Notes: generated from the sequence alone by a model not told the origin. Numbered from the stretch's first letter, positions 8,397 through 19,778 are shown. The stretch: 64,000 bases of DNA from Streptomyces sp. TBY4 (GCF_024213195.1 NZ_JANAVF010000002.1:496001-560000), one strand, 5' to 3'. Program-made: numbers and translations.

Positions 8397-8690
8397 GTAC
8401 GCCCGGCTACCCCGTCCTCAAGCCTGATATCAGCCCGGCACCAAATTGGTCCTTTCAGATGTCTCTCCAGGTCCGGGCGCTGCTCAGAGGCCTGAGGAGC
8501 GTGGAGGGGAGTATGGCGAAGCCCGACTGAGGGCGGGATGCGCCGCACAGGAGCATGCGCCGCCGACTCGGGGGCACGCGTCTGGCATGCACGGACATCA
8601 TGCGCGTCCCACGAGCACCTTGTTCCGTACGACTCCGTCCCGCGAGGGGCCTCCGGCGGGTGCGGGTCGGCACACGGGCGGGGGAGGGAT

Positions 8691-9073
8691 ACTCCGCCGG
8701 CTGCGCCGCCGGATCCTCGCCTACCGGCACGTCGAACTGCTGTCCTCGCGCATCCCTGGGGACACCGGCACCGGCGACGAGGTGCTGCTCCTCATCCACA
8801 TTCAAGGTCGTCGGCGAGGTCCACTACCGGATGTGCCTCACCTGCGCCGAGGCCGTGATCGGCGCAGTCGACATCGACCCGCGCTTTCTCGGCACGGGCC
8901 TGGACACCCGAGCCCTGTCGCACCTGCGGGCACGCCATCCGGGCCTCGCCTGGCACAGCACCCTGGACCTGCGCGGCACCCGCGACCTCCTGCGCCGATC
9001 ACGCATCCTCGACGGCAATGGGGTCTGCCAACATCTACGCGTCCCGGCGGTCCAGGTTCAACCGTCCCACTGA
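8691..9073 (+). pseudogene. Frameshifted GNAT-like gene
   Basis: Two halves of one protein lie in different forward frames. The first (about 8691-8800) reads LRRLRRRILAYRHVELLSSR then DTGTGDEVLLLIHI. The second (about 8797-9073) reads KVVGEVHYRMCLTCAEAV, IGAVDIDPRFLGTGL and DTRALSHLRARHPGLAW before a stop. The change of frame falls near 8797-8803. The second half resembles the acetyl-CoA-binding part of small actinomycete GNAT-like proteins, with FLGTGLDTRAL where R/Q-x-x-G-x-G/A is expected. Family assignment is tentative. The 5' end is not clear. Confidence 0.45.
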
Positions 9074-9152
9074 CCACGGCAGGAAGCGGGGACTGCAGTC
9101 CGCGGCGTCCCCGGCCGGAGTCAGTCGAGGGCCCGTCGAGCGATCGGTTCTG

Positions 9153-9578
9153 TCAGGGGCTGGCCTCATGGGCGGGGTGGACGACGAGCAGCCACTCGTC
9201 CCCGCGGGTCTCGACGGTGAAGTCGGCGGCCCGGAATGCTGCTGCGAGTGCGATCCCGAAGGCGCGGCGCAGGCCGGGCAGGCCAGGGTGCTCGTTGGAA
9301 GGGGCACGGCGCGCTCCGCGCCGCCGATCCCGCCGTCTTGCTCCACGACGCTGCCCGGGTGGGGCCTGTCGAAGAACAGACAGCAAGGTGCGGCGGCGCT
9401 GCCATTCACCCACCACCACTCCGATCAGAGCCGCACCGGCCAAGATCGGTAGAGCCATCCACGGCAGTCCTCCCAGCGCGACTACCGGTACGAGAGGTCC
9501 CAGGCTGAGAACGGGCAGAAGCTGTTGTCCCTTCACATCAATCAAGTCGTTCGGCACGGCCAAAGTGTTAAAGCTCAA
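9153..9578 (-). CDS. Hypothetical membrane protein, possibly frameshifted
   Basis: The frame encodes up to 141 residues from a TTG at 9578. An N-terminal segment with one or two hydrophobic helices (LLPVLSLGPLVPVVALGGL, MALPILAGAALIGVVVG) is followed by a basic stretch. The middle section (RRGARRRDRRRGARR) is unusually Arg-rich, as expected of G+C-rich DNA read out of frame. A second reverse frame across the same bases reads more naturally (PGSVVEQDGGIGGAE). The gene may therefore carry a frameshift near 9370. No family was recognised and the start is uncertain. Confidence 0.35.
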   Translation of the reverse strand: MSFNTLAVPNDLIDVKGQQLLPVLSLGPLVPVVALGGLPWMALPILAGAALIGVVVGEWQRRRTLLSVLRQAPPGQRRGARRRDRRRGARRAPSNEHPGLPGLRRAFGIALAAAFRAADFTVETRGDEWLLVVHPAHEASP

Positions 9579-9783
9579 TCCTCCTGGCGATCTGCATCAG
9601 ACGGCCGGCCAGAGATCGATCAACACCGATCCCGATCATGCGTTGGCGGCCGGGGGCCGGTCAGGGACGATCCTCGGCCTTCGGGCCCTGTCGGTGGGCG
9701 AGGACCACCACGGTGGGGGAGTGTGACCGAGAACCACCGGTTCAGCAGTGACCAACCCCGCACCTGCGGCGAAGGGGAGAACC

Positions 9784-10635
9784 ATGCGGCACATCACACT
9801 GAGCAACGGCCTCCAGATGCCCGTTCTCGGTTTCGGCGTCTATCAGATCCCGGCGGAGCAGACCGAGCGAGCCGTCACCGACGCGCTCGCCGCCGGCTAC
9901 CGCCTGCTGGACACCGCCGCCGCCTACGGCAACGAGGAAGCCGTCGGCCGAGCCGTCAGGAACAGCGGCATCTCCCGCCAGGAACTCTTCGTGACCACCA
10001 AGCTGTGGGTCCAGGACGCCCCCGCCGAGCGCAACACCCGGCGGGCTTTCGAGACCTCCCTGACCAAGCTCGGCCTCGACCATGTCGACCTGTACCTGAT
10101 GCACCAGCCCTTCGGCGACGTCTACGGCCAGTGGCGAGCCATGGAAGCCCTCAACAGGGAGGGCCTCGCGCAAACGATCGGCGTCGCCAATTTCTACCCC
10201 GACCGGCTGATCGACCTGATCCTCAACAACGAGGTCGTCCCGGCCGTCAACCAGATCGAAACCCACCCGTTCTTCCAGCGCGCCGACTACCAGGACCTGA
10301 TGCGCGAGCGCGGTGTCCAGATCCAGTCCTGGGGCGGCTTCGCCGAGGGCAAGAACGACCTCTTCGCCAACCCGCTCCTTGCAGAGATCGGTCAGGGGTA
10401 CGGAAAGTCCGTCGCCCAGGTCGTGCTGCGCTGGCTGACCCAGCGCGGCGTCGTCGCGATCCCGAAATCGGTACGGGCCGAGCGCATGGCCGAGAACATC
10501 GACGTCTTCGACTTCGAACTCACCGACGAGCAGATGACGGCCATTGCCACCCTCGACACCGGCAGCTCGCTCTTCTTCGACCATCGTGACCCGGCCATGG
10601 CCGAGAGGCTCGGCAAGCACCGAATCGACGCCTGA
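9784..10635 (+). CDS. Aldo/keto reductase
   Basis: The 283-residue NADPH-dependent oxidoreductase has a TIM barrel. The catalytic tetrad is visible: Asp and Tyr in DTAAAYGNE (about 43-51), Lys in VTTKLW (about 75) and His in YLMHQPFG (about 108). The nucleotide-binding end [22 protein letters not shown] near residue 230 is standard. It reduces small aldehydes or ketones such as methylglyoxal or 2,5-diketogluconate. The ATG at 9784 follows GGGGAGA; an upstream GTG at 9748 has no such site. It is a single-gene unit amid other redox genes. Confidence 0.93.
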   Translation: MRHITLSNGLQMPVLGFGVYQIPAEQTERAVTDALAAGYRLLDTAAAYGNEEAVGRAVRNSGISRQELFVTTKLWVQDAPAERNTRRAFETSLTKLGLDHVDLYLMHQPFGDVYGQWRAMEALNREGLAQTIGVANFYPDRLIDLILNNEVVPAVNQIETHPFFQRADYQDLMRERGVQIQSWGGFAEGKNDLFANPLLAEIGQGYGKSVAQVVLRWLTQRGVVAIPKSVRAERMAENIDVFDFELTDEQMTAIATLDTGSSLFFDHRDPAMAERLGKHRIDA

Positions 10636-10926
10636 CCAGCCCTACGCATCCGGACGGCGCGCGTGGAGGCCACGGCGCAAGTGACGGCGAGCACCCACCG
10701 TTGTGACCCAGGGTCTTCCCGGCCGGCAGGCCACCGGGACAGGTTCGACTGGAACTGAGGCCGTGGTCACCGTCAGGTGACGAGATGTGGTTGGCGTCGC
10801 CGCCCCCTGAACACCCGGCCGGGTGATGCGACTCGCCACACAGGCCGCGTAGCCCCGTCAACGCCGGTGCGGGAGCCAAGATGCCTGAGCCGTATTTTCC
10901 GTTCTCTTCGTGCTGGAGACAGGTCC

Positions 10927-11202
10927 GTGCTCGAACGCAAGCAGCTCAAGAACCGTGCTCAAGTCACCTTTGTCCTTCCCGAGGACACCCCGGACGGCCC
11001 GGTCAGTGTGGTGGGGGACTTCAACCACTGGAACCCCGCCGCCCACCCCCTCGAGCCCCGCGGCGACGGCACGCGTGCCGCGACCGTCATGCTCCCCCGC
11101 CACAGCATGCACTCCTTCCGCTACCTCGCGGCCGGTGACTACTGGTTCAACGACGATGCCGCCGACAGCCATGTCGGCGACAACAGCCGCCTCCACACCT
11201 GA
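10927..11202 (+). CDS. Stand-alone CBM48/isoamylase N-terminal domain protein
   Basis: The 91-residue product is a single early-set (CBM48, E-set) domain: VTFVLPEDTPDGPVSVVGDFNHWNP near residues 12-36, then PRGDGTRAATVMLPRHSMHSFRYL and an YWFND motif. VVGDFNHW is the glycogen-binding hallmark of AMPK-beta and isoamylase N-domains, but no catalytic domain follows. Such free CBM48 proteins are common in actinomycetes and have no proven role; binding of glycogen or trehalose-type glucans is an inference. The GTG at 10927 with an upstream GGAG was chosen over a longer frame from 10777, whose N-terminus looks non-coding. Confidence 0.8.
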   Translation: MLERKQLKNRAQVTFVLPEDTPDGPVSVVGDFNHWNPAAHPLEPRGDGTRAATVMLPRHSMHSFRYLAAGDYWFNDDAADSHVGDNSRLHT

Positions 11203-11260
11203 ACGAGTCACCCGCGAGAGGAGGCCCGGGGGTCAGCGTCCAAAGTTCCCGGTCGTCTCC

Positions 11261-11938
11261 TCACCGGCCGAGGCCGGCCGTGTCGGCGAACGGGCTGTCG
11301 CCGAGGTGAGCGAGGAGATCGGCGGGATTCCGGTACACGGCCTGCGCCCCGGCCTCTTCGAGGTCGCCGCGGGGAATGCCACCGCTCAGCACCCCTACGC
11401 AGGTGACGTCGGCGCGGCTTCCTGCCCGCATGTCCCAGACCGTGTCCCCGACGAAGACGGACCCGTGCGCGGGTGCGCCGGCGAGGTCGAGGGCGTGGCG
11501 GACCGGGTCGGGTGCGGGCTTGCCCTCCTCCACGTCGTCGGCGCTGGCTGTGGCGGTGATGGCGTCGTCGGCGTCGACCGCACGCCGCAGGGCGTCGAGT
11601 TCCGCCTGCTGGGCGGAGGTGACGAGGACGACGCGCCAGCCGCGCCGGTCCAGCTCGCGCAGGAGGTCGGCTGCCGCGTCCAGGGACGGCAAGCGGTCGA
11701 AGTACGTGCCGTAGAGGGTGTCGTGCGCGGCGGTCAGTGTGTCGTCCTGGTCGGTGTCGCGCTCCTCGCCCAACAGATGCGCGAGGAGATCCTCACCCGG
11801 CAGGCCGATGGCGCGGTGGATGTTGTGCATGGCGACGTGGTGGCCACCCTGTCGCAGGGCCTCCCACCAGCACGTGACGTGCAGGTGGTTGGTGTCGGCG
11901 AGGGTGCCGTCCACGTCGAACAGCGCGGCCCGGTTCAT
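11261..11938 (-). CDS. HAD-superfamily phosphatase (phosphoglycolate phosphatase-like)
   Basis: The 225-residue protein has HAD motif I FDVDGTLAD (Asp8, Asp10), motif II VLVTSAQ at about residue 105, motif III Lys in VEEGKPAPDP (about 139) and motif IV VFVGDTVWDM. A helical cap domain lies between motifs I and II, as in phosphoglycolate phosphatase and beta-phosphoglucomutase. It hydrolyses a small phosphomonoester; the substrate cannot be read from the sequence. The ATG at 11938 lies 15 bases after the stop of the 52-residue gene at 11954-12112, so the two are probably co-transcribed leftward. Confidence 0.9.
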   Translation of the reverse strand: MNRAALFDVDGTLADTNHLHVTCWWEALRQGGHHVAMHNIHRAIGLPGEDLLAHLLGEERDTDQDDTLTAAHDTLYGTYFDRLPSLDAAADLLRELDRRGWRVVLVTSAQQAELDALRRAVDADDAITATASADDVEEGKPAPDPVRHALDLAGAPAHGSVFVGDTVWDMRAGSRADVTCVGVLSGGIPRGDLEEAGAQAVYRNPADLLAHLGDSPFADTAGLGR

Positions 11939-11953
11939 GCATGCTCCCGGTGT

Positions 11954-12112
11954 TCAGCGGCCGAGCTCGTGCTCCGGGTCGGCCTGGTTCATGGAGTTCA
12001 TGGAGTTCATGGAGGAGGGGCCGTGCAGGTTGCGGCGCTTGGCCTCCGCGTGGAGCTGGTCCTTGATGTGCTCGTACTGCCGTTCACGCTTCGGACTGGC
12101 TCCTCGGGGCAT
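11954..12112 (-). CDS. Shortened 'plasmid stabilization'-like small protein (52 aa)
   Basis: The ATG at 12112 follows AGAGGAG. The product starts MPRGASPKRERQYEHIK, the conserved N-terminus of small actinomycete proteins of about 100 residues often labelled plasmid stabilization protein. It then passes directly to DQLHAEAKRRNLHGPSSMN, their C-terminal Rho-N-like motif. The central section present in relatives I recall (containing ARTVNKERARSGE) is missing, so this looks like an in-frame internal deletion. The MNSMNSMN segment comes from three 9-base direct repeats near the 3' end. Retention of frame and ribosome site suggests it is still expressed. It precedes the HAD phosphatase. Confidence 0.65.
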   Translation of the reverse strand: MPRGASPKRERQYEHIKDQLHAEAKRRNLHGPSSMNSMNSMNQADPEHELGR

Positions 12113-12567
12113 GACGGACTCCTCTGCTGGATGTGGGCGGCCTGCAGTACGCAACCACCGCTGCCGGCCGCGTCCGGAGGCAACGGATCGGGCCACCGGC
12201 TCCTGCTCCGGACCAACGGGATCACATCGTGCGCCTACCCTCCGCCCGCCTTCGCACTCCTCGCGCCCAGACGCCGGGCGGGCGGAGGCTCCGTGTTGCT
12301 CCAGGCCGCAAGGGGCGCGGTATCCATGCCCGCCTCCTGCCTCACAGGCCGTCGAGGAACTCCCCGACGGCCTCGAGCGCCGTATGCCGGGGCGCAAGCA
12401 GGCCTGGCGGGCGGCGCCCCTCGGAACGTGCGACGGCCTGCCCGATTGGCGCGCGTGGTCGCGGATGCCCCCCTGGAGCGCGAGGCATGAGCGAGCGCTT
12501 CATGGGTACCGGCCAAAGTGTGGGCGGATGCACTTGGCGCCCCCGGGCAGAGGAGGAGGTGCCGGCC
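12113..12567. other. 455-bp gap upstream of the nucleotidyltransferase operon
   Basis: No complete gene was found. A forward frame between about 12350 and 12490 reads protein-like text (VEELPDGLERRM..., GTCDGLPDWRAWSRMPPW) that does not end in a recognised domain and may be a remnant. The remainder is G+C-rich without clear promoter hexamers. The operon promoter should lie here. Confidence 0.35.
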
Positions 12568-13233
12568 GTGATCGCCGAGACGTACCGAGGTGACGGACCC
12601 ACCCTGCCCCTTGCCCCCGACGATGTGGAGCCGCAAGCGGAGTCCCTTCCGCACGACCACACGCAGGCCATCTTGGAAACCACGAAGCGTGTCGCGGGGC
12701 TGTTGAAGGCCTCCGGACAGCGGTTCGCGCTCGCCGGGAGCGTGGCGGCGTTCGCCCACGGCCTGCCGGCCAGTTTCCAGCACGACACGGACTTCTGCGT
12801 CCGCCGCGAGAATGCCGATGCGGTGATCGAGGCTCTGGAGAGCGGCGGAATATCCATGCGCAGGGCGCCTGAGGACTGGCTGGTCAAAGGTCATTCCGAT
12901 GGGGAGGAGATCGACTTGATCTTCGAGCTCGCCCGGCGTCCGGTCAGCACGGAACTGCTCGACCGGGCTCAGGTCAGGGCGGTGGATTCGGTCTGGATGC
13001 CGGTCCTGGCCCCCACCGACCTGATGGACAGCAGGCTTGCCGCGCTGTGCGAGCACTACTGCGACTTCGGTGATCTGCTGCCGATGGCCCGGATGCTGCG
13101 GGAGCAGATCGACTGGGACCGGATGTACCTGGATCACCGGGACGCGCCGCTGTCCGATGCGTTCCTCTACCTCCTGGAACGGCTCCGCGTCGTGGAGCCG
13201 CGGGAGCGGGAGCGGGAACGGGAGGAGCCATGA
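12568..13233 (+). CDS. Nucleotidyltransferase-fold protein
   Basis: The 221-residue protein has a minimal nucleotidyltransferase core. FALAGSVAAFAHGLP at about residues 52-66 carries the GS motif, and HDTDFCV follows as the first acidic pair (D-x-D). Farther on, GEEIDLIF gives the third acidic position. This is the pattern of AbiEii/MNT-like enzymes that transfer NMP to RNA, protein or antibiotics. The GTG at 12568 was chosen because GGAGGAGG lies eight bases upstream; an ATG at 12487 is also in frame. The C-terminus is a charged RERERERE tail. Its stop overlaps the BON gene start, and the third gene encodes a phosphoesterase. Confidence 0.75.
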   Translation: MIAETYRGDGPTLPLAPDDVEPQAESLPHDHTQAILETTKRVAGLLKASGQRFALAGSVAAFAHGLPASFQHDTDFCVRRENADAVIEALESGGISMRRAPEDWLVKGHSDGEEIDLIFELARRPVSTELLDRAQVRAVDSVWMPVLAPTDLMDSRLAALCEHYCDFGDLLPMARMLREQIDWDRMYLDHRDAPLSDAFLYLLERLRVVEPREREREREEP

Positions 13234-13484
13234 CGGCGGGCGGTCACATCGAGTACCGCATCCAGCACCTGAGGGACAGGCTGGCCCGCGAGGACATCGC
13301 CGAGCTCGGAGTACGTGTGGAGACCCGCGGGCCCACCGCGCACGTCTGGGGCAGTGTCACCAGCCCGGATTGCCGCGCGGCGGTCCTGCGCATCGCCGAG
13401 GAGGAACTCGCGGGCCTTCCCTGGCACGACGACCTCACCGTGAGCTGCCACAACCCGCCGGACCACCCCGAGGAGCTGTCGTGA
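13230..13484 (+). CDS. Short BON-domain protein
   Basis: The 84-residue product consists of one BON-like domain: a helix (YRIQHLRDRLAREDIAELG), a strand (VRVETRGPTAHVWGSV), a second helix (CRAAVLRIAEEELAG) and a final strand (DDLTVSC). BON domains bind phospholipid or small molecules, including second messengers in some potassium-associated proteins, and usually have a signal peptide or partner domain; this one has neither and should be cytoplasmic. It starts within the nucleotidyltransferase stop (ATGA at 13230) and its stop overlaps the phosphoesterase GTG at 13481. This tight coupling suggests a stoichiometric complex. Confidence 0.8.
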   Translation: MTAGGHIEYRIQHLRDRLAREDIAELGVRVETRGPTAHVWGSVTSPDCRAAVLRIAEEELAGLPWHDDLTVSCHNPPDHPEELS

Positions 13485-14212
13485 TCCGCGTGGCGGCCGT
13501 GGGGGACATCCATCTCGCCCCGGGCGACGAGGGCACCCTGCGCCCCGCCTTCGAGACGCTGGGGGGATGCGCCGATCTCCTGCTGCTGGCGGGCGACCTG
13601 ACCCGGCACGGCACTCCGCGCGAGGCGCAGGTGGTCGCCGGGGAGGTGGCGGGACTGCCCGTGCCCGTGGTTGCCGTGCTCGGGAACCACGACTACCAGA
13701 CCGACCAGGAGGCGGCCGTCACCCGGGAACTGCTCCGGTCCGGCGTGCACGTGCTGGAGGGGAACGGCGTACTGCTCGACGTGGACGGTGCACGGGTCGG
13801 CGTCGCGGGGACCAAGGGGTTCGGCGGCGGCTTCGCCGGACGCTGCGCCAGCGAGTTCGGCGAGCCCGAGATGAAGTCCTTCGTGCGCTACACGCGGCGG
13901 TGCGCGGACAACCTCGGTCGCGCGCTCGGTGAACTCCGGGAAGCGGGAAGCACCGTCCTGATCGCGCTCACGCACTTCTCGCCCGTACCGGACACCCTGG
14001 CGGGTGAGCCGCTGGAGATCTATCCGTTCCTCGGGAGCTACCTGCTCGCCGAGGCAATGGACCAGGGCGGCGCCGACTTCGCTGTCCACGGCCATGCGCA
14101 CATGGGCACCGAGCACGGGATGACGGCCGGCGGGGTGCGGGTGCGCAACGTGGCGATGCCGGTCATCGACCGGGCCTTCGCCGTGTACCACCTCGGGTCA
14201 GGCGCCGTGTGA
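13481..14212 (+). CDS. Calcineurin-like metallophosphoesterase
   Basis: The 243-residue protein carries the full metallophosphoesterase motif set: GDIHLAP (Asp9, His11), LLLAGDLTRHG, VLGNHDY, the His in ALTHFSP and HGHAHMG. It should bind two metal ions and cleave a phosphodiester or phosphomonoester in the cytoplasm; the substrate is unknown. The GTG start overlaps the BON stop by four bases, making it the third member of a nucleotidyltransferase-BON-phosphoesterase unit. A writer/eraser pair acting on the same nucleotide-modified target is an attractive inference. A strong hairpin directly follows the stop. Confidence 0.88.
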   Translation: MIRVAAVGDIHLAPGDEGTLRPAFETLGGCADLLLLAGDLTRHGTPREAQVVAGEVAGLPVPVVAVLGNHDYQTDQEAAVTRELLRSGVHVLEGNGVLLDVDGARVGVAGTKGFGGGFAGRCASEFGEPEMKSFVRYTRRCADNLGRALGELREAGSTVLIALTHFSPVPDTLAGEPLEIYPFLGSYLLAEAMDQGGADFAVHGHAHMGTEHGMTAGGVRVRNVAMPVIDRAFAVYHLGSGAV

Positions 14213-14218
14213 GTGCAG

Positions 14219-14258
14219 CGGTGTCCCGGTCGCCCGTGGGCGGCCGACCGGGACACCG
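14219..14258. terminator. Bidirectional terminator, perfect 14-bp stem
   Basis: The arms CGGTGTCCCGGTCG (14219-14232) and CGACCGGGACACCG (14245-14258) pair perfectly around a 12-base loop. The hairpin lies between the convergent phosphoesterase (ends 14212) and katG (ends 14270), the expected place for a shared intrinsic terminator. There is no long T-run on either side, as is usual in streptomycetes. Confidence 0.85.
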
Positions 14259-14269
14259 GGATGCCGGGT

Positions 14270-17145
<2,876 letters not shown>

Positions 17146-17153
<8 letters not shown>

Positions 17154-17298
17154 GGTCCGGCAATCCTTCGCCCAGGCCCTGCACAGTGAGCTGCGGGGGA
17201 CCGGCGTGACGGTCACCGCCCTGATGCCCGGTGCGATCGACACCAGTTTCTTCGTGCGGGCGGGCCTGCTGGACACCCGTGTCGGGCGGTCGACCTGT
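17146..17298 (+). pseudogene. C-terminal remnant of a short-chain dehydrogenase
   Basis: The frame starting at the GTG at 17146 reads VRQSFAQALHSELRGTGVTV, then TALMPGAIDTSFF and RAGLLDTRVGRS, the end of the Rossmann fold of classical SDR proteins, where helix alpha-F and the strand ending MPG-x-x-DT are conserved. The nucleotide-binding half and the Ser-Tyr-Lys catalytic centre are absent; immediately upstream is catR coding sequence in another frame. The frame then runs into unrelated Ser/Arg-rich text. It is a deletion stub fused to the 3' end of catR. Confidence 0.65.
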
Positions 17299-17458
17299 AG
17301 AGCACGGAGTGCTCCCGCCGGCCCGGCGGCATCCCGAGGCGTCTGTCCATCCCCGAGGGGGAGCGTGCAGTCAGAGGGAGGAAGGACCGCGTCGGCTTCC
17401 TTGGAGCGGTGATTGCGTACGGATCCGTAGATCCGCCGATCGCGGGTAGGCGCCACCC

Positions 17459-17686
17459 ATGATTCCTACTGAAAGTCTTGCTGCCGAAGGCCAGGGAGCG
17501 CTCTTCCTCGTGATCGCCGGCGTGGTGGTGGTCGTGCTTCTGATCGGCGCGTTCTGGTACGGCAGCCGACGGAGCGCACGGCGCCGGGCTCCAGTCCGGC
17601 CGGCCGAGCAGAATCCCGCGGCACGGCAGCGTGAGGACTCCTGGCAGACACCGGACGATGACGCCGGCCCCGGTCCCCGGGTTTGA
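17459..17686 (+). CDS. DUF6479 family small membrane protein
   Basis: The 75-residue protein has a short N-terminus, one hydrophobic helix (LFLVIAGVVVVVLLIGAFWYG, residues 16-36), a basic stop-transfer segment (SRRSARRRA) and a polar tail ending QREDSWQTPDDD. That tail and the YGSRR motif are typical of DUF6479 proteins of streptomycetes. The topology should be N-out, C-in. The function is unknown. It lies between two decayed genes, and its 3' end overlaps the start of the methyltransferase remnant. Confidence 0.8.
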   Translation: MIPTESLAAEGQGALFLVIAGVVVVVLLIGAFWYGSRRSARRRAPVRPAEQNPAARQREDSWQTPDDDAGPGPRV

Positions 17687-18053
17687 GCACGCCCGGCGTG
17701 ATCGGTACGGGCACCGGAGCCCTGGCGCTGCAGACCGCGGCCACGGGAGCCCGGGTCACGGCCGTCGATGTCTCCTGGCCCGCCGTGGTCACGGCTCGGT
17801 TGAACTCATTGCGCCGGCGCTTGCCCGCCGCACGTTCCCGCCCCGGAGGCTCGGCTCCCGTCGCGCGGTCCGCAGAGGTCCTGGGACGCCGGCCCCGACG
17901 GGCGCGCCGTCCTCGACCGGATCTGCGCGAGGGCCCCGGTCCTGCTGCGTCCCGGGGGGCGTCCTGCTCCTGGTGCACTCGGAGATGTGCCGGGCCGCGG
18001 AGGTCACGGCGAAGGTCTCCGTGCCATGGGGTCCCGTACGGCGTTCGCGACGG
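17683..18053 (+). pseudogene. Decayed PrmC/HemK-like methyltransferase
   Basis: Pieces of a class I SAM-dependent methyltransferase appear in at least two forward frames. Frame one from 17683 gives IGTGTGALALQTAATGARVT and AVDVSWPAVVTARLN, the SAM-binding motif I and the acidic motif II. The NPPY motif region is missing. A further frame gives DAGPDGRAVLDRICARAPVLL. After a frame change in the CCCGGGGGGCG run near 17952, PGGVLLLVHSEMC and VTAKVSVPWGPV follow. A central deletion plus at least one frameshift make it non-functional. Confidence 0.6.
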
Positions 18054-18107
18054 CAGCCACCGACACCGCGAGCGACCCGCCGCGCCACCCGAGGACAGGA
18101 ACCCCTC

Positions 18108-19136
18108 ATGACCCTTCCCAGCCCGACCACGACGTCGGCCACCGCCGGCCCCCGGCTGGTCGGGGGCCGCGGTGAGCTGTCCCGGGCCGTGACCCAGGCC
18201 CTGCGCTACGGCGGCCCGCCGGTCTACGCCCCCAAGGCGATACTGAAAGCCGACCCGGCGGGCGAGGACCTCCAGCTCGCGCTCTACCTGCTCTACGAAC
18301 TGCACTACCGCGGCTTCGAAGGCGTGGACGACGAGCGGGAATGGGACCCCGACCTGCTCAGGCTGCGCCAAGCCATGGAGACCCGCTTCCTCCACGCCCT
18401 GCGCACCGAGCTGTCCGACGCGCCCCGATCGGCCGGGGAAGCCTTCGCGCCGCTCCTCGTAGAGCCCGTAGACCTCTCCGGCAGCCTCAGCCACCGCCTC
18501 GAAACCGAGGGCGAGCTCTGGCAGCTACGCGAATACGCGGCCCTCAGATCCCTCTACCACCTCAAGGAAGCGGACCCGCATGCCTGGGCGATCCCCCGGC
18601 TCACCGGCCGGGCCAAGGCGGGGATGGCCGCCATCGAGTACGACGAGTTCGGCGCCGGCCGCGCGGACCGCGTCCACGCGCGGCTCTTCGCGGACCTCAT
18701 GGCGGACCTCGACCTGGATCCCCGTTACGGCCTTTACCTGGACCGTGCGCCCGCGGCGCTGCTCGCGACGGTGAACCTGATGTCCCTCTTCGGCTTGCAC
18801 CGGGCCCTGCGCGGCGCACTCGTCGGACATTTCGCATGCGTCGAGGTCACCTCCTCGCCCGGGTCCAGACGCCTGGCCAAGGCCATGCGGCGCTGCGGCG
18901 CGGGACCCGCCGCCGAGCACTTCTACGCCGAGCACGTCGAGGCCGACGCCGTCCACGAACAAGTCGTACGCCACGAGGTGATCGGCGGACTCCTGGCCGA
19001 CGAGCCCGAGCTGGAGGCGGACGTCGCCTTCGGCTGTGCGGCGACCGTCCTCCTGGAGGACCGTCTCGCACACCACATCCGCCAGGCCTGGGACCAGGGG
19101 CGCAGCGCGTTGCGGTCGCCGCTGCCGGGGATGTGA
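18108..19136 (+). CDS. Iron-containing redox / heme-oxygenase-like family protein
   Basis: The 342-residue, largely helical protein resembles the iron-containing redox (HDO, heme-oxygenase-like diiron) family. Its features are LALYLLYELHYRGFEGV near residue 50 and HLKEADPHAWAIPRL near 150. A cluster of possible metal ligands follows: AAIEYDEFGAG (about 181), FYAEHVEADAVHEQ (about 275) and RHEVIGG. These E-x6-H and E...D-x-x-H spacings are typical of diiron oxygenases of this fold. The substrate is unknown. The ATG at 18108 follows AGGA; the longer upstream frame belongs to the methyltransferase remnant. No obvious operon partner. Confidence 0.8.
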   Translation: MTLPSPTTTSATAGPRLVGGRGELSRAVTQALRYGGPPVYAPKAILKADPAGEDLQLALYLLYELHYRGFEGVDDEREWDPDLLRLRQAMETRFLHALRTELSDAPRSAGEAFAPLLVEPVDLSGSLSHRLETEGELWQLREYAALRSLYHLKEADPHAWAIPRLTGRAKAGMAAIEYDEFGAGRADRVHARLFADLMADLDLDPRYGLYLDRAPAALLATVNLMSLFGLHRALRGALVGHFACVEVTSSPGSRRLAKAMRRCGAGPAAEHFYAEHVEADAVHEQVVRHEVIGGLLADEPELEADVAFGCAATVLLEDRLAHHIRQAWDQGRSALRSPLPGM

Positions 19137-19301
19137 AGGGGCTGCCCGAACCCGATGCGACACAGCCGACGGCCGTGGCATCGGGTGTGGTCCACGGCGA
19201 AGTGCGGGATCCAGGCGACGGGGATCGAGACCTTGGGGGCCTACTGGCCGTGGAGGCGGGTAGCCGCCTGGCAGGAGCCGCTTTCAGCAGCGGGAGGAAC
19301 C

Positions 19302-19724
19302 ATGACCCGACGCGTCCACGAAGTGATGACCGGGAATCCGGTGACCGTGGAGAAGTTGACGTCCCTGGCCGAGGCAGCACGGGTGATGCGCGACGCCGAC
19401 ATCGGAGATGTCCTGGTTGTCGACGAGGGGCGCCTCCACGGCATCCTGACCGACCGGGACATCGTCATCCGTGCCATCGCAGAGAACAGGGATCCGGCCG
19501 ATACCACCGTCCACGCCGTCTGCAGTGCCGAACCAGTCACGGTCCGGCCCGACGACGGCGTGGACCAGGCCGTCGCCCTGATACGCCGGCACGCGCTGCG
19601 GCGCCTGCCGGTGCAGACCGAGGACGGCGAACTCATCGGTGTCGTCACTCTCGGCGACCTCACCATCGAACAGGACCCGGGATCCGCTCTCGCGGCCGTC
19701 ACGGCGGCAGAGCCCGATACGTGA
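19302..19724 (+). CDS. Two-CBS-domain protein
   Basis: The 140-residue protein is a Bateman module of two CBS domains. The first (residues 8-62) contains VMTGNPVTV, IGDVLVVDEGRLHGILTDRDIVIRA in two parts; the second (75-125) contains AVCSAEPVTVRPDD, LRRLPVQTEDGELIGVVTLGDL. Such stand-alone pairs bind adenosine nucleotides and act as energy sensors or regulatory subunits; nothing catalytic is attached. GGGAGG six bases before the ATG fixes the start. It stands alone between the heme-oxygenase-like gene and the CYTH-CHAD gene, and may act on partners elsewhere. Confidence 0.92.
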   Translation: MTRRVHEVMTGNPVTVEKLTSLAEAARVMRDADIGDVLVVDEGRLHGILTDRDIVIRAIAENRDPADTTVHAVCSAEPVTVRPDDGVDQAVALIRRHALRRLPVQTEDGELIGVVTLGDLTIEQDPGSALAAVTAAEPDT

Positions 19725-19778
19725 TCCCCACGTGAGGAGCAGAGGTTTGAAACCGCGGATTTCGTCAAGGCGGTTTGT

